Below are positions 17,703 through 26,692 of a stretch of DNA of 64,000 nucleotides, one piece after another (within the stretch, counting starts at the first letter, position 1; the number at the start of each line of letters is the position of its first letter). Source of the DNA: Rhodococcoides kyotonense (GTDB taxonomy: Bacteria; Actinomycetota; Actinomycetes; Mycobacteriales; Mycobacteriaceae). The position numbers and the translations under genes were made by a program. Under the pieces are notes generated by a model, which did not search any database, was not told the DNA's origin, and saw nothing but the letters and a program-made list of their open reading frames with translations. The stretch is from NCBI RefSeq assembly GCF_001645385.1, contig NZ_LVHI01000012.1:100404-164403 (forward strand), read 5' to 3'.

Positions 17703-19160
17703 ATGACCGACGCCGCCACCGGTATCGATCCCGCCGATCTCGAGACGTGCCTACGGGTGCTGAAGCTCGCAGGCGATCTGGACAAGAATCACCCTGATTC
17801 CATTGTCGTGCAGCGGGCGTCGGGGCAGATGTTCAAGGACCTCAAGCGGGCTCGTCGTATCGCTGCCCGCAACGCGAAGTCCGAAGCGGACCGGGCCGTC
17901 GTCGCCGCCACCGCAACGGGCTCCCCCGACCGCATCGACGACGAGACGGCAGGTCTGTCACTGACAGCACGTGCGACGGGGGAATTCGCGGGTACGCTCA
18001 TCCGGCCTCGCCCCTGCTACATCTGCAAGCAGCGCTACACCCAGGTCGACGCGTTCTACCACCAGCTGTGCCCGGACTGCGCTGCGACGAACCGCAGCAA
18101 GCGCGACGCAGGCACCGACCTCACGGGACGGCGCGCACTGCTGACCGGCGGACGCGCCAAGATCGGCATGTACATCGCCCTGCGGCTTCTGCGCGACGGT
18201 GCCCACACCACGATCACCACTCGCTTCCCGAACGACGCGATCCGACGGTTCAGCGCCATGGAGGACAGCGACAAGTGGCTGCATCGTCTGCGCATCGTCG
18301 GAATCGATCTCCGCGACCCCGCTCAGGTTGTGGCTCTTGCCGATTCGGTCGCAGCCGAGGGTCCGCTGGACATTCTCATCAACAACGCGGCGCAGACGGT
18401 GAAGCGCTCGGCCGGGTCGTACAGTGCGTTGATCGACGCGGAATCCGAAGCGCTGCCGTCGGGTCCGCGACCCGATGTGATCACCTTCGGCAAGACGAGC
18501 GAGGCGCATCCGGCCGCACTGACGAGCGCGTTGCCCGGCACTGCCGTGGGCGCGGTCGCAGGCACGTTGACGGCGGACGCCGTGAGTTCGCTTGCGCTCG
18601 TGGCCGGTTCGGCAACAGCCGAACGTATCGAGCAGGGCATCGCCATCGACGCCGGTGGTCTCGTGCCCGATCTCGCGGACACGAACAGCTGGGTGCACAC
18701 CGTCGATCAGGTCGATCCCGTCGAACTCCTCGAAGTGCAGCTGTGCAATTCCGTCGCGCCGTTCATCCTCGTCAGTCGTCTTCGTGCCGCCATGGAATCC
18801 TCGCCCGCGCGTCGCAAGTACGTCGTCAACGTCTCGGCGATGGAAGGCCAGTTCGGCCGCGCATACAAGGGTCCCGGTCACCCGCACACCAATATGGCGA
18901 AGGCGGCGCTGAACATGCTGACGCGCACCAGCGCCAAGGAGATGCGCGAGAAGGGCATTCTCATGACGGCCGTCGACACCGGATGGATCACCGACGAGCG
19001 CCCGCATCCGACCAAGATGCGGCTCGCCGACGAGGGATTCCACGCACCGCTCGACCTGGTCGACGGCGCAGCACGGGTCTACGACCCGATCGTCCAGGGC
19101 GAACTCGGGGTGGACCTCTACGGCCAGTTCCTGAAGGATTTCGTGCCCTCTCCCTGGTGA
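17703..19160 (+). CDS. Atypical SDR-family protein with N-terminal zinc-ribbon-like domain
   Basis: A 485-residue protein with three parts. Residues 1-100 are a charged helical segment. Around residues 107-127 there is a CYICKQRY...LCPDC four-Cys motif, probably zinc binding. Then comes a Rossmann/SDR domain. The cofactor loop reads TGGRAKIG where classical SDRs have TGxxxGIG, and the NNAAQ motif is present. After NNAA an insert of about 90 residues precedes the substrate half. At the catalytic site, VNVSAMEGQ keeps the Ser, but the usual YxxxK reads TNMAK, so the Tyr is missing while the Lys remains. GGGAGG lies upstream of ATG 17703; an in-frame ATG at 17661 has no such site. The gene stands alone after the tRNA terminator. 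Family is clear; reaction unknown and possibly non-classical. Confidence 0.82.
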   Translation: MTDAATGIDPADLETCLRVLKLAGDLDKNHPDSIVVQRASGQMFKDLKRARRIAARNAKSEADRAVVAATATGSPDRIDDETAGLSLTARATGEFAGTLIRPRPCYICKQRYTQVDAFYHQLCPDCAATNRSKRDAGTDLTGRRALLTGGRAKIGMYIALRLLRDGAHTTITTRFPNDAIRRFSAMEDSDKWLHRLRIVGIDLRDPAQVVALADSVAAEGPLDILINNAAQTVKRSAGSYSALIDAESEALPSGPRPDVITFGKTSEAHPAALTSALPGTAVGAVAGTLTADAVSSLALVAGSATAERIEQGIAIDAGGLVPDLADTNSWVHTVDQVDPVELLEVQLCNSVAPFILVSRLRAAMESSPARRKYVVNVSAMEGQFGRAYKGPGHPHTNMAKAALNMLTRTSAKEMREKGILMTAVDTGWITDERPHPTKMRLADEGFHAPLDLVDGAARVYDPIVQGELGVDLYGQFLKDFVPSPW

Positions 19161-19174
19161 TCGTGTCGCCTACG

Positions 19175-19202
19175 TTTGTGCTGCGACGGTCACGGTTATA
19201 CG
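19175..19202 (+). promoter_or_regulatory. Candidate promoter for the glutamate-cysteine ligase-like gene
   Basis: TTTGTG (19175-19180) and TATACG (19197-19202) with a 16-nt spacer, lying 43 bp before the ATG at 19246 in an 85-bp intergenic gap. Judged by consensus only. Confidence 0.4.
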
Positions 19203-19245
19203 AGACACTCGGCAACATACGGGGCGAAAACAGGGTGGTCACAAC

Positions 19246-20742
19246 ATGGGCGACGACGTCGACCGGCGCAAGTTCACCCGTCAGGACCGGCATCGGTTCC
19301 GGCAGAAGGTCCAGGACTGTCTGGACGCACTCGCGACGATGCTCGCGCACGACACGTTCGACGTCGGCGAGCCGAGAATCGGCATGGAGGTCGAGCTGAA
19401 TCTCGTCGACGACGAGATGGCTCCCGCGATGGCCAATGCGACGGTCCTCGACGCCATTGCCGATCCGGATTATCAGACCGAACTCGGCCAGTTCAACATC
19501 GAGATCAACGTCGAGCCGCGGCCGATGCGCGGCGACAGCATCGGGGCGTTGGAGTCGGACCTTCGTCGGTCGCTCAACGCCGCCGACGAGCGAGCGCGCG
19601 AGTCGGGCAGCCGTCTCGTCATGATCGGAATGCTTCCGACGTTGACCGAGAAGCACTTCGAGCATCGGTGGCTCTCGTCGAATCCTCGATACGATCTGCT
19701 CAATCAGCAGATCTTCGCCGCGCGAGGTGAGGACATCGAGTTGCAGATTCCCGGCGTTCGCCTGCCGGGATCGACCGCCGCCGAAGATCTGAACACGATC
19801 ACCGACACCATTCTTCCCGAGGCTGCATGCACGTCGATGCAACTGCACCTGCAGGTCTCCCCCGACGACTTCGCCTCGTACTGGAACGGTGCGCAGGCGC
19901 TCGCGGGCATTCAGGTTGCGCTGGCGGCGAATTCACCGTTCCTCGCGGGCCGCGCGCTGTGGCACGAAACTCGAATTCCGTTGTTCGAGCAGGCGACCGA
20001 CACCCGCCCGCTGGAGCTGAAGAACCAGGGCGTCCGCCCCCGCGTGTGGTTCGGAGAACGCTGGATCACGTCCATCTTCGATCTGTTCGAGGAGAATTCG
20101 CGCTACTTCCCCGCCCTGCTCCCGGTCTGCAGCGACGAGGACCCGAAAGAGGTTCTCGCGCAGGGTGGTACACCTGAGTTGTCGGAGCTGCGGATGCACA
20201 ACGGGACGGTGTACCGCTGGAACCGCCCGATCTACGATCGCTCCGACGGCGGCCACCACATCAGGCTGGAGAACCGAGTACTGCCCGCCGCGCCGACGGT
20301 CGTCGACAGCCTCGCCGATGCCGCGTTCTATTACGGAACGCTACGGACTCTCGCAGAAGCCGATCGTCCGCTGTGGTCGCAGATGTCGTACGACGCGGCC
20401 GCCGAGAATCTACATTCCGCGGCCCGCAGCGGATTCGATGCGCGTCTGTACTGGCCCGAGGTCGGGTGGGTCAGTCCGCAGGAACTGGTGTTGCGACGCC
20501 TGCTGCCGATGGCCGATGCCGGTCTTGCGGCGTACGGCGTCGACGCGGAGGTGCGGGACCGCTATCTCGGTGTGATCGAGGGCCGGTGCCTGGCGAAGGT
20601 CTCCGGTTCGGTGTGGCAACGGAACTCCGTCGTCGACCGCGAACGCGCCGGGCAGTCTCGTGACGACGCGCTCTCGGGCATGTTGGCCGACTACGTCACG
20701 CAGATGAACGAGGGCGGACCCGTACACACCTGGTCGTTCTAG
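19246..20742 (+). CDS. Glutamate-cysteine ligase family (GCS2-like) carboxylate-amine ligase
   Basis: A 498-residue protein of the glutamate-cysteine ligase superfamily. GMEVELNLVDDEMAP (about residues 45-60) is the Glu-rich metal/ATP-binding strand, followed by ELGQFNIEINVEP and, in the middle, TSMQLHLQVSPDDFASYWN; HHIRLENRVLP is another conserved active-site block. The family forms gamma-glutamyl or related amide bonds with ATP. It is not beside ergothioneine genes, so EgtA is unlikely. The organism uses mycothiol as its main thiol, so the physiological product is unclear. ATG at 19246 follows a GGTGG-containing leader; the gene precedes the DUF2784 gene by 16 bp. Confidence 0.8.
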   Translation: MGDDVDRRKFTRQDRHRFRQKVQDCLDALATMLAHDTFDVGEPRIGMEVELNLVDDEMAPAMANATVLDAIADPDYQTELGQFNIEINVEPRPMRGDSIGALESDLRRSLNAADERARESGSRLVMIGMLPTLTEKHFEHRWLSSNPRYDLLNQQIFAARGEDIELQIPGVRLPGSTAAEDLNTITDTILPEAACTSMQLHLQVSPDDFASYWNGAQALAGIQVALAANSPFLAGRALWHETRIPLFEQATDTRPLELKNQGVRPRVWFGERWITSIFDLFEENSRYFPALLPVCSDEDPKEVLAQGGTPELSELRMHNGTVYRWNRPIYDRSDGGHHIRLENRVLPAAPTVVDSLADAAFYYGTLRTLAEADRPLWSQMSYDAAAENLHSAARSGFDARLYWPEVGWVSPQELVLRRLLPMADAGLAAYGVDAEVRDRYLGVIEGRCLAKVSGSVWQRNSVVDRERAGQSRDDALSGMLADYVTQMNEGGPVHTWSF

Positions 20743-20758
20743 CGCCTACGATCGACAC

Positions 20759-21145
20759 ATGCTCTACCGAGCTGTCGCCGACGTCACGGTGGTGGTGCAT
20801 CTGGCATTCATCGCCTACGTCGTCGCGGGCGGGTTCGTGGCGTGGCGTCTGCCGAGAACGATCTGGCTCCACGTCTGCGCCGTCGCATGGGGTTTCACGT
20901 CGGTCGTCGTCGGCGTCGACTGCCCGCTGACGGCGGTGGAGAACTGGGCGCGGGTCCGTGCCGGCGTCGCGGAACTGCCGTCGACGGGCTTCATCAGCCA
21001 CTACCTGACCGGCGTCGTGTATCCCGAGAGCGCGCTGGGCGCCGTAAGGCTGGCCGCTGCGTTCGCGGTGCTCGTCTCCTGGATCGGATACGCGCATCTG
21101 CGGGTCCACTCCCACCGGGAGGCGGGAGTGGAGCCTGCGGAATGA
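20759..21145 (+). CDS. DUF2784 family membrane protein
   Basis: A 128-residue protein with about four hydrophobic helices and the DUF2784 marks VVHLAFIAYVVAGGF, GVDCPLTAVENWAR and STGFISHYLTGVVYP. Function unknown. A TACGAT -10 at 20747-20752 lies 6 nt before the ATG, so it can be expressed as a leaderless message. The last eight codons (GAGVEPAE and stop) fall inside the first unit of the downstream 32-bp tandem repeat, so the C-terminus has probably been rewritten by the repeat. Confidence 0.86.
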   Translation: MLYRAVADVTVVVHLAFIAYVVAGGFVAWRLPRTIWLHVCAVAWGFTSVVVGVDCPLTAVENWARVRAGVAELPSTGFISHYLTGVVYPESALGAVRLAAAFAVLVSWIGYAHLRVHSHREAGVEPAE

Positions 21146-21249
21146 CCCGGGGGGCGGGAGTGGAGCCTGCGGAATGACCCGGGGTGCGGGAGTGGAGCCT
21201 GCGGAATGACCCGGGGTGCGGGAGTGGAGCCTGCGGAGTGACCGAGGGG
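21122..21249 (+). repeat. Tandem repeat, four units of 32 bp
   Basis: Units start at 21122, 21154, 21186 and 21218. Units 1-3 are identical over the core GCGGGAGTGGAGCCTGCGGA and differ only at one junction base; unit 4 has diverged at a few positions near its end. There are no spacers, so this is not CRISPR. 32 is not a multiple of three. The first unit contains the 3' end of the DUF2784 gene and the last ends 40 bp before the next start codon. Confidence 0.95.
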
Positions 21250-21252
21250 GTC

Positions 21253-21282
21253 TTCGACTCCCGTGGAGATCCGCGTTACTGT
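21253..21282 (+). promoter_or_regulatory. Candidate leaderless promoter of the enoyl-reductase-like gene
   Basis: TTCGAC (21253-21258) and TACTGT (21277-21282) with an 18-nt spacer; the ATG at 21290 comes 7 nt after the -10, so transcription would begin at or next to the start codon. It abuts the tandem repeats. Confidence 0.5.
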
Positions 21283-21289
21283 CCAGTAC

Positions 21290-22528
21290 ATGACTTCGTC
21301 ACGCGAGCACGACATCGTCGTCTACGGTGCAACCGGTTTCGTCGGCAAGCTCACCGCCGCCTACCTTGCGTCCCATGCCCCCGCGAACACGTCGATCGCC
21401 CTGGCTGGACGGTCGCTGTCGAAGCTGGAGGAAGTCCGACGTTCGCTTCCCGCTTCGGCGGCCGAGTGGCCGTTGATCCAGGCCGATGCCGCCGACACCG
21501 ACGCACTTCGCACGATGGCCGAGAGCACGCGTGTCGTCATCACGACGGTCGGCCCGTATGCGAAGTACGGCCTTCCGCTGACCACCGCGTGCGCCGAGGC
21601 AGGGACGGACTACGTCGACCTCACCGGTGAGGTGCTCTTCACGCGAGAGAGCATCGACACCAACGAGGAGATCGCCCGACGCACGGGCGCACGGATCGTG
21701 CACGCCTGCGGATTCGATTCCATCCCTTCCGATCTCGGCGTCCATGTCCTGCACGCGGCCGTCGCAGCCGACGGTGCGGGCGAGATGACCGACACCACCC
21801 TCGTGGTCACCTCGATGCGCGGCGGCGTCAGCGGCGGAACCATCGACTCGTTGCGCACACAGATCGAGGTCGTCAAGAAGGACAAGAAGCTGCGACGTCT
21901 GGCCGCGAGTCCGTACACGTTGAGCCCGGACCGGTCTCGTGAACCCGACCTGGGTCGGCAGTCCGACGTGCAACTGGTCGACGGCAAGGACATCGCTCCC
22001 GGCGTGAAGGGGTGGAAGGCGCCGTTCGTCATGGCGTCGGCCAACACCCGTGTCGTGCGACGCAGCAACGCACTACGAGACTGGGCCTACGGCAGGAAGT
22101 TTCGCTATCGCGAGGTCATGAGCGTCGGCTCGTCCGTTGCTTCCCCGCTCGTCGCCGGCGCCGTGTCCGCCGGGTTGGGCGCGATGGTGTTCGCGATGAC
22201 GGTCGCGCCGAAGAAGCTTCTCGATCGTGTTCTGGTTGCGCCCGGCAGCGGCCCGAGCACGAAAGCTCAGGAGAACGGACACTTCACGGTCGACATCTAC
22301 ACGACCACGACAACCGGTGCCCGCTACCGTTCGCGCGTGAAGGCGAAGGGCGATCCTGGATACAAGGCGACCTCGGTCATGCTCTCCGAATCCGCTCTTG
22401 CCTTGGCGTTCGACCGGGATCGTCTGCCCGACGCGGCAGGGGTGCTGACGCCCGCGACTGCGATCGGCGACGCCCTGGTGACCCGCCTGCGTGACGCCGG
22501 GTTCGAGATTCGAGCCGAGAAGGCGTGA
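21290..22528 (+). CDS. Saccharopine-dehydrogenase-like protein (trans-acting enoyl reductase family)
   Basis: A 412-residue protein with an N-terminal NAD(P)-binding Rossmann motif (DIVVYGATGFVGKLTAAYL) of the saccharopine dehydrogenase-like superfamily. Its length and the blocks VITTVGPYAKYGLPL, YVDLTGE and GFDSIPSDLGVH match mycobacterial trans-acting enoyl reductases (Rv2449c, Rv2953), the latter of which acts in phthiocerol and phenolic glycolipid synthesis. No polyketide synthase is nearby, so the substrate here is unknown. ATG at 21290 is preferred to one at 21263 because of the leaderless -10. The stop overlaps the CoA-transferase start by 4 bp (GTGA), implying coupled expression. Confidence 0.85.
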   Translation: MTSSREHDIVVYGATGFVGKLTAAYLASHAPANTSIALAGRSLSKLEEVRRSLPASAAEWPLIQADAADTDALRTMAESTRVVITTVGPYAKYGLPLTTACAEAGTDYVDLTGEVLFTRESIDTNEEIARRTGARIVHACGFDSIPSDLGVHVLHAAVAADGAGEMTDTTLVVTSMRGGVSGGTIDSLRTQIEVVKKDKKLRRLAASPYTLSPDRSREPDLGRQSDVQLVDGKDIAPGVKGWKAPFVMASANTRVVRRSNALRDWAYGRKFRYREVMSVGSSVASPLVAGAVSAGLGAMVFAMTVAPKKLLDRVLVAPGSGPSTKAQENGHFTVDIYTTTTTGARYRSRVKAKGDPGYKATSVMLSESALALAFDRDRLPDAAGVLTPATAIGDALVTRLRDAGFEIRAEKA

Positions 22529-23865
22529 CCGTCGACGACCTCATACGGTCGTACGACGCCGCCCTCGGGATCGATTCCGGCGCAAGCTGTTTCACCGTCG
22601 GTGACTTCGGTTCGATGCTGTCCGCGACGCTCCCCGTAGCAGAACTGGCGAGTGGAGCAGTCGCGTCGTTCGCTGCGGCGGTCGACCGCTACCGGGTGGC
22701 CCACGGACTTCCGACGAGTGCGTGGCACCTCGACCCGGGACGGATCACCGCATCGTTCTCCGGCGATCGGATGTTGCGGATCGACGACGCTCCGGTTCAG
22801 GGATTCGCAGAGTTGTCCGGGTTCTTCCGCAGCGCCGACGGCTGGGTCCGCACGCACGCGAACTATCCGCACCACCGGCGTGCTCTGCTCGCCGCCCTCG
22901 GCCTGCCGGACGATGCCGACCGCGGGGCGGCGGCGTCGCTCATCGGCAAGCTGACGGGACAGGACATCGAGGATCGGTGTGCCGCCGCCTCTGCCGTCGC
23001 TGTCCGGGTGCGCACTGAGGCCGAGTGGACCCGCGACGCTGCGTCGGTCGCCGATTCCGGCCCACTGATACGAACCGCGGCCGGGTCTCGATCATCAGGG
23101 AGACGACGTTCGGGCGCTCGGTCCGACGCGACGGCCGACGCGCCGATGCGCGGCATCCGGGTGCTCGACATGACGCGTGTGATCGCCGGGCCCGTCTCGA
23201 CGCGGGCCCTCGCGCTGCTGGGTGCGGACGTGCTCCGCGTCGACCCTCCGCAGATGCCGGAGATCGAGTGGCAGCATCTCGAGAACGGACAGGGTAAGCG
23301 GTCCGCACTTCTCGACATCCGTGCGTCCGACGACGCCGAGGTACTTCGCGATCTCGTCGCGACTGCCGACGTCGTCGTCACCGGATACCGCCCCGGCGCG
23401 CTGGAGGCGTTCGGGCTCGACGTCCTGCCTGCGGGCGTCGTACACGGTCGCGTGTCGGCGTGGGGGCACGGGCCATGGGTGGATCGACGCGGGTTCGACA
23501 GCATCGTCCAGGCGGCCACCGGGATTTCGCTCGTCGAAGGCACGTCCGAGAAACCCGGAGCCCTGCCGGCGCAAGCGCTCGACCACGCGAGTGGTTACTT
23601 GCTCGCCGCCGCGGTCGTCGACGCGCTGACAGCGCAACTTTCGGGCAACGACTCGCTCGATGTGTCGGTCTCGTTGGCACGGACCGGTGCGTGGCTACGG
23701 GGCCGACGGGGACGCGTCACGCATCCGGTGGCGTCGACACTGCCCGGCGACGAGACGACAGTCCAGCACGGTTCGATCCGTGCCGCACGGCCCGCGTTGA
23801 TCGAGTACTGCGACTATCCGTCGCCGGCTCGTCGATTCGGATCCGACCAACCGGCTTTCCGGTGA
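22525..23865 (+). CDS. CaiB/BaiF family III CoA-transferase
   Basis: A 446-residue protein with the family III CoA-transferase fold mostly in the second half: GIRVLDMTRVIAGPVSTRALALLGADVLRV is the usual N-terminal motif of the family but here begins near residue 210, and the catalytic Asp is likely in GFDSIVQAATG. The first 200 residues are related to the C-terminal part of such enzymes (FAELSGFFRSADGWVRTHANYPHHR), so the two halves appear swapped relative to classical CaiB. The family moves CoA between carboxylates. GTG start overlaps the previous stop; it forms a two-gene unit with the enoyl-reductase-like gene. Substrate unknown. Confidence 0.85.
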   Translation: MTVDDLIRSYDAALGIDSGASCFTVGDFGSMLSATLPVAELASGAVASFAAAVDRYRVAHGLPTSAWHLDPGRITASFSGDRMLRIDDAPVQGFAELSGFFRSADGWVRTHANYPHHRRALLAALGLPDDADRGAAASLIGKLTGQDIEDRCAAASAVAVRVRTEAEWTRDAASVADSGPLIRTAAGSRSSGRRRSGARSDATADAPMRGIRVLDMTRVIAGPVSTRALALLGADVLRVDPPQMPEIEWQHLENGQGKRSALLDIRASDDAEVLRDLVATADVVVTGYRPGALEAFGLDVLPAGVVHGRVSAWGHGPWVDRRGFDSIVQAATGISLVEGTSEKPGALPAQALDHASGYLLAAAVVDALTAQLSGNDSLDVSVSLARTGAWLRGRRGRVTHPVASTLPGDETTVQHGSIRAARPALIEYCDYPSPARRFGSDQPAFR

Positions 23866-23879
23866 CCTGAGAACCCGAC

Positions 23880-25418
23880 TCAGGACGCGGGAGCAGGCAG
23901 CTTGGACGCCTCCTGGTAGAGCGTCTTCGCTTCCTTCGGCGAATCGACCTGCGGCGGGGATCCCTCGAGCGGCTGTGTCGCGGATTCGCGAAGGAATCCG
24001 ACCGCGACGAGGCCGATGACGCCACTGAGAATCAGATAGAACGCGGGGACCATGGCACTGCCCGTCGCCGAGACCAGCGCCGACGTGACGAGCGGGGTCG
24101 TGCCGCCGAACAGCGAGACCGACAGGTTGAAGCCGATCGACAGGGCTGCGTATCGGACCCGGGTGGGGAACAGCGCGGGCAGCGTCGATGCGCTCGGCGC
24201 CGCGAAGCACGCCAGGATGACACCGAGAACCAGACATCCGATCAACGGTCCGACGAAGCCTGTCCGTTGGATCAACAGGAAGCACGGAATCGCGAGGACG
24301 ATCTGCGCGACGGCTCCGAAGACGAAGACGGGCTTGCGCCCGATCCAGTCGGTGAGGCGTCCGACGCCCACGATGATCGAGACCACGATGACCATCGCGG
24401 ACAGCACAAGCAGGTCGGCGCTGAGTTGCGAACGACCGAGCACCTCGGTGAAGTAGGTCGGAAGGTAGCTCGTGACCATGTAGTTGGACACGTTGTACAG
24501 CAACACGATTCCCATGCAGATGAGCAGCGCGCGCCAGTGCTGCGTGAAGATCTTGCCGATCTCCTTCGCTCCGCTTTCCTGCTCCTTGACCTTGGAGTCG
24601 TGATCGTCGAGCTGCTTCCGGAATGCGGGAGTGTCCTCGAGCTTGAGGCGCAGGTAAAGGCCGATGATTCCCATCGGGCCTGCGATGAAGAACGGTATGC
24701 GCCAACCCCATTCGACCATCGTGGCGTCGCCGAGCGCCGCGTTGAGGATCGTCACGAGACCCGAGCCCATCGCGTAACCGACGAAAGTGCCGAAGTCGAG
24801 CCAACTTCCGAAGAAGCCACGTCGTTTGTCGGGCGAATACTCGGCGATGAACGTCGTGGCACCGCCGTATTCGCCGCCCGTCGAGAAACCCTGAACGAGA
24901 CGCGCGACCAGAAGCAGAATCGGAGCCCAGATCCCGATGGTGGCGTAGCTCGGGATCAAACCGACTGCGAGGGTTCCGATGGACATCAGGATCATCGTCG
25001 CGGCGAGAACCTTCTGCCTGCCGATGCGGTCACCGAGCGGACCGAAGAACAGACCACCCAGCGGTCGGACGAGGAAGGCCGCAGCGAACGTCGCGAACGT
25101 ACTGAGAAGCTGAACGCCGGGCGAGGCATCGGGATAGAAGACCTTGCCGAGTGTCGCGGCCAGATAGCCGTAGACGCCGAAGTCGAACCACTCCATCGTG
25201 TTGCCGAGCGCGGCGGCCGAGACCGCGCGCTTGAGCATCGGCTGGTCGACGACCGTGATGTCGTCTTCGGTCAGCTTCGGTTTACGGTGCATCAGGCGGG
25301 CGAACACGCCCCGCCGCAGATGCCGGACATGTTCGTGTCCCCACCGGGTGTCCTCCGGTGGCGTCTGGGATGACTCGGAATCCTTCGCAACCGTCATTTT
25401 CTTAACGTTAGCCAGCAT
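23880..25418 (-). CDS. MHS-family MFS transporter (ProP-like metabolite:H+ symporter)
   Basis: A 512-residue, 12-helix MFS protein with an extended cytosolic N-terminus. MHS/ProP signatures: ALGNTMEWFDFGVYGYLA at helix 1, RPLGGLFFGPLGDRIGRQKVL at the helix 2-3 loop, RLVQGFSTGGEYGGATTFIAEY and DRIGRK-like repeat GRLTDWIGRKPVF in the second half. The family imports osmolytes or organic acids such as proline, betaine or dicarboxylates with H+; the true substrate cannot be read off. Starts at ATG 25418 or, equally plausible, ATG 25397. It is convergent with the CoA-transferase gene and divergent from the nucleoside hydrolase, with 242 bp between in which no clear element was found. Confidence 0.9.
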   Translation of the reverse strand: MLANVKKMTVAKDSESSQTPPEDTRWGHEHVRHLRRGVFARLMHRKPKLTEDDITVVDQPMLKRAVSAAALGNTMEWFDFGVYGYLAATLGKVFYPDASPGVQLLSTFATFAAAFLVRPLGGLFFGPLGDRIGRQKVLAATMILMSIGTLAVGLIPSYATIGIWAPILLLVARLVQGFSTGGEYGGATTFIAEYSPDKRRGFFGSWLDFGTFVGYAMGSGLVTILNAALGDATMVEWGWRIPFFIAGPMGIIGLYLRLKLEDTPAFRKQLDDHDSKVKEQESGAKEIGKIFTQHWRALLICMGIVLLYNVSNYMVTSYLPTYFTEVLGRSQLSADLLVLSAMVIVVSIIVGVGRLTDWIGRKPVFVFGAVAQIVLAIPCFLLIQRTGFVGPLIGCLVLGVILACFAAPSASTLPALFPTRVRYAALSIGFNLSVSLFGGTTPLVTSALVSATGSAMVPAFYLILSGVIGLVAVGFLRESATQPLEGSPPQVDSPKEAKTLYQEASKLPAPAS

Positions 25419-25660
25419 AATTATCAGGTTTCAAACCGTTCGGCGGTCGATGAGTCGGATTCCTCTGCATCCCCGCAGGTCATCTGACCTAAACCTCAAT
25501 TTTGTTCGCGCACTGCACAATTGGGCCATTTCGGTCAATTCGGACGCGGCCTGGTCGTCGGTGCACACCCCGAAACACCGCGAACACCTCGAACCGGGCA
25601 CGATCATTCGGTGCGCACTTCCATGCTCCCCGAATCCCACAGCCCGAAAGCGGTGATCGC

Positions 25661-26692
25661 GTGACCGTCCCCCTGATCGTCGACGTCGACACCGGAATCG
25701 ACGACTCTCTCGCTCTGCTCTACCTGTTGTCGAGTCCCGAGGCCGAGATTCTGTCGATCGCGTCCACCGCGGGCAACGTCCCGGTGAACCAGGTCGCGGC
25801 GAACAACCTGGCCTGGCTCGACCTCTGCGGCGCCACCGACATCGAAGTCACACTCGGCGCGCAGAAGCCACTCGTCGCGCCGCTCATGACGACCGAGGAG
25901 ACACACGGCCCGCAGGGAATCGGACACGCCGAACTACCACTCTCGACGCGTTTGCTGTCGGATCGCGACGCCGCGACCGCCTGGGTCGAGATCGTCCGTG
26001 AACGTCCCGGCGAGGTCACCGGTCTCGTGACAGGCCCTCTGACCAACCTCGCGACGGCCATTCGCGTCGAGCCGGAACTGCCGCGGCTGTTGAAACGATT
26101 GGTCGTCATGGGCGGGGCGTTCCACCATCCCGGCAACACGACCCCGACGAGCGAATGGAACATCGCGGTCGACCCCGAGGCAGCGGCCGAGGTCTTCGCG
26201 GCGTTCGCCGGTCTGCCCGAAAACCGACTGCCGATCCTGTGCCCGCTGGACGTCACCGAGACGGTGGAGATGTTCCCCGAGCACATCGCGCGGCTCGCGG
26301 AACGCGCCGGAAGCACACCGCGAGAGGTTCTGTCGGAGGACGACGCGTCGACGACACGGTCCTCGGCGTCGAACCCCGTCGTCAGACACTTCTCCGACGC
26401 CGTTCGGTTCTACTTCGAGTTCCACCGCGACCACGATCAGGGGTTTCTCGCGCACATGCACGATCCCTTCGCGGCTGCCGTGGCGTTGGATCCGAGCATC
26501 GCCGTGCAGCGCACCGCGACCGTCGACGTCGAACTCGACGGAAAGCTCACGCGCGGAACGACGGTCGCGGACTACCGGGGAATGTGGGGACGCGAGCACA
26601 ACGCATCCATCGCGTATGCAACCGACCCCAGCGCCTTCTTCGACGATCTGATCGAACGAGTGGGCGGGCTGGCTGCGCGCCTGTACCCCTAA
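25661..26692 (+). CDS. Inosine-uridine preferring-type nucleoside hydrolase
   Basis: A 343-residue nucleoside hydrolase. The calcium-binding DxDxGxDD signature is at the N-terminus ([16 protein letters not shown]), followed by the family blocks [51 protein letters not shown] and the distal Asp in [12 protein letters not shown]. It cleaves the N-glycosidic bond of ribonucleosides for salvage. GTG at 25661 begins right at the motif; the frame is open 53 codons further up through Arg/Pro-rich sequence and is not used. The 3' end overlaps meaB by 4 bp tail to tail. Confidence 0.92.
   Translation: MTVPLIVDVDTGIDDSLALLYLLSSPEAEILSIASTAGNVPVNQVAANNLAWLDLCGATDIEVTLGAQKPLVAPLMTTEETHGPQGIGHAELPLSTRLLSDRDAATAWVEIVRERPGEVTGLVTGPLTNLATAIRVEPELPRLLKRLVVMGGAFHHPGNTTPTSEWNIAVDPEAAAEVFAAFAGLPENRLPILCPLDVTETVEMFPEHIARLAERAGSTPREVLSEDDASTTRSSASNPVVRHFSDAVRFYFEFHRDHDQGFLAHMHDPFAAAVALDPSIAVQRTATVDVELDGKLTRGTTVADYRGMWGREHNASIAYATDPSAFFDDLIERVGGLAARLYP

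Noticed and set aside
17435..19160. Integration site of a prophage or island at tRNA-Leu
   Set aside because: No integrase, no duplicated tRNA 3' end, and the downstream gene is not phage-like.
21122..21249. Possible CRISPR array
   Set aside because: The four 32-bp units are directly adjacent with no spacers and no cas genes nearby.
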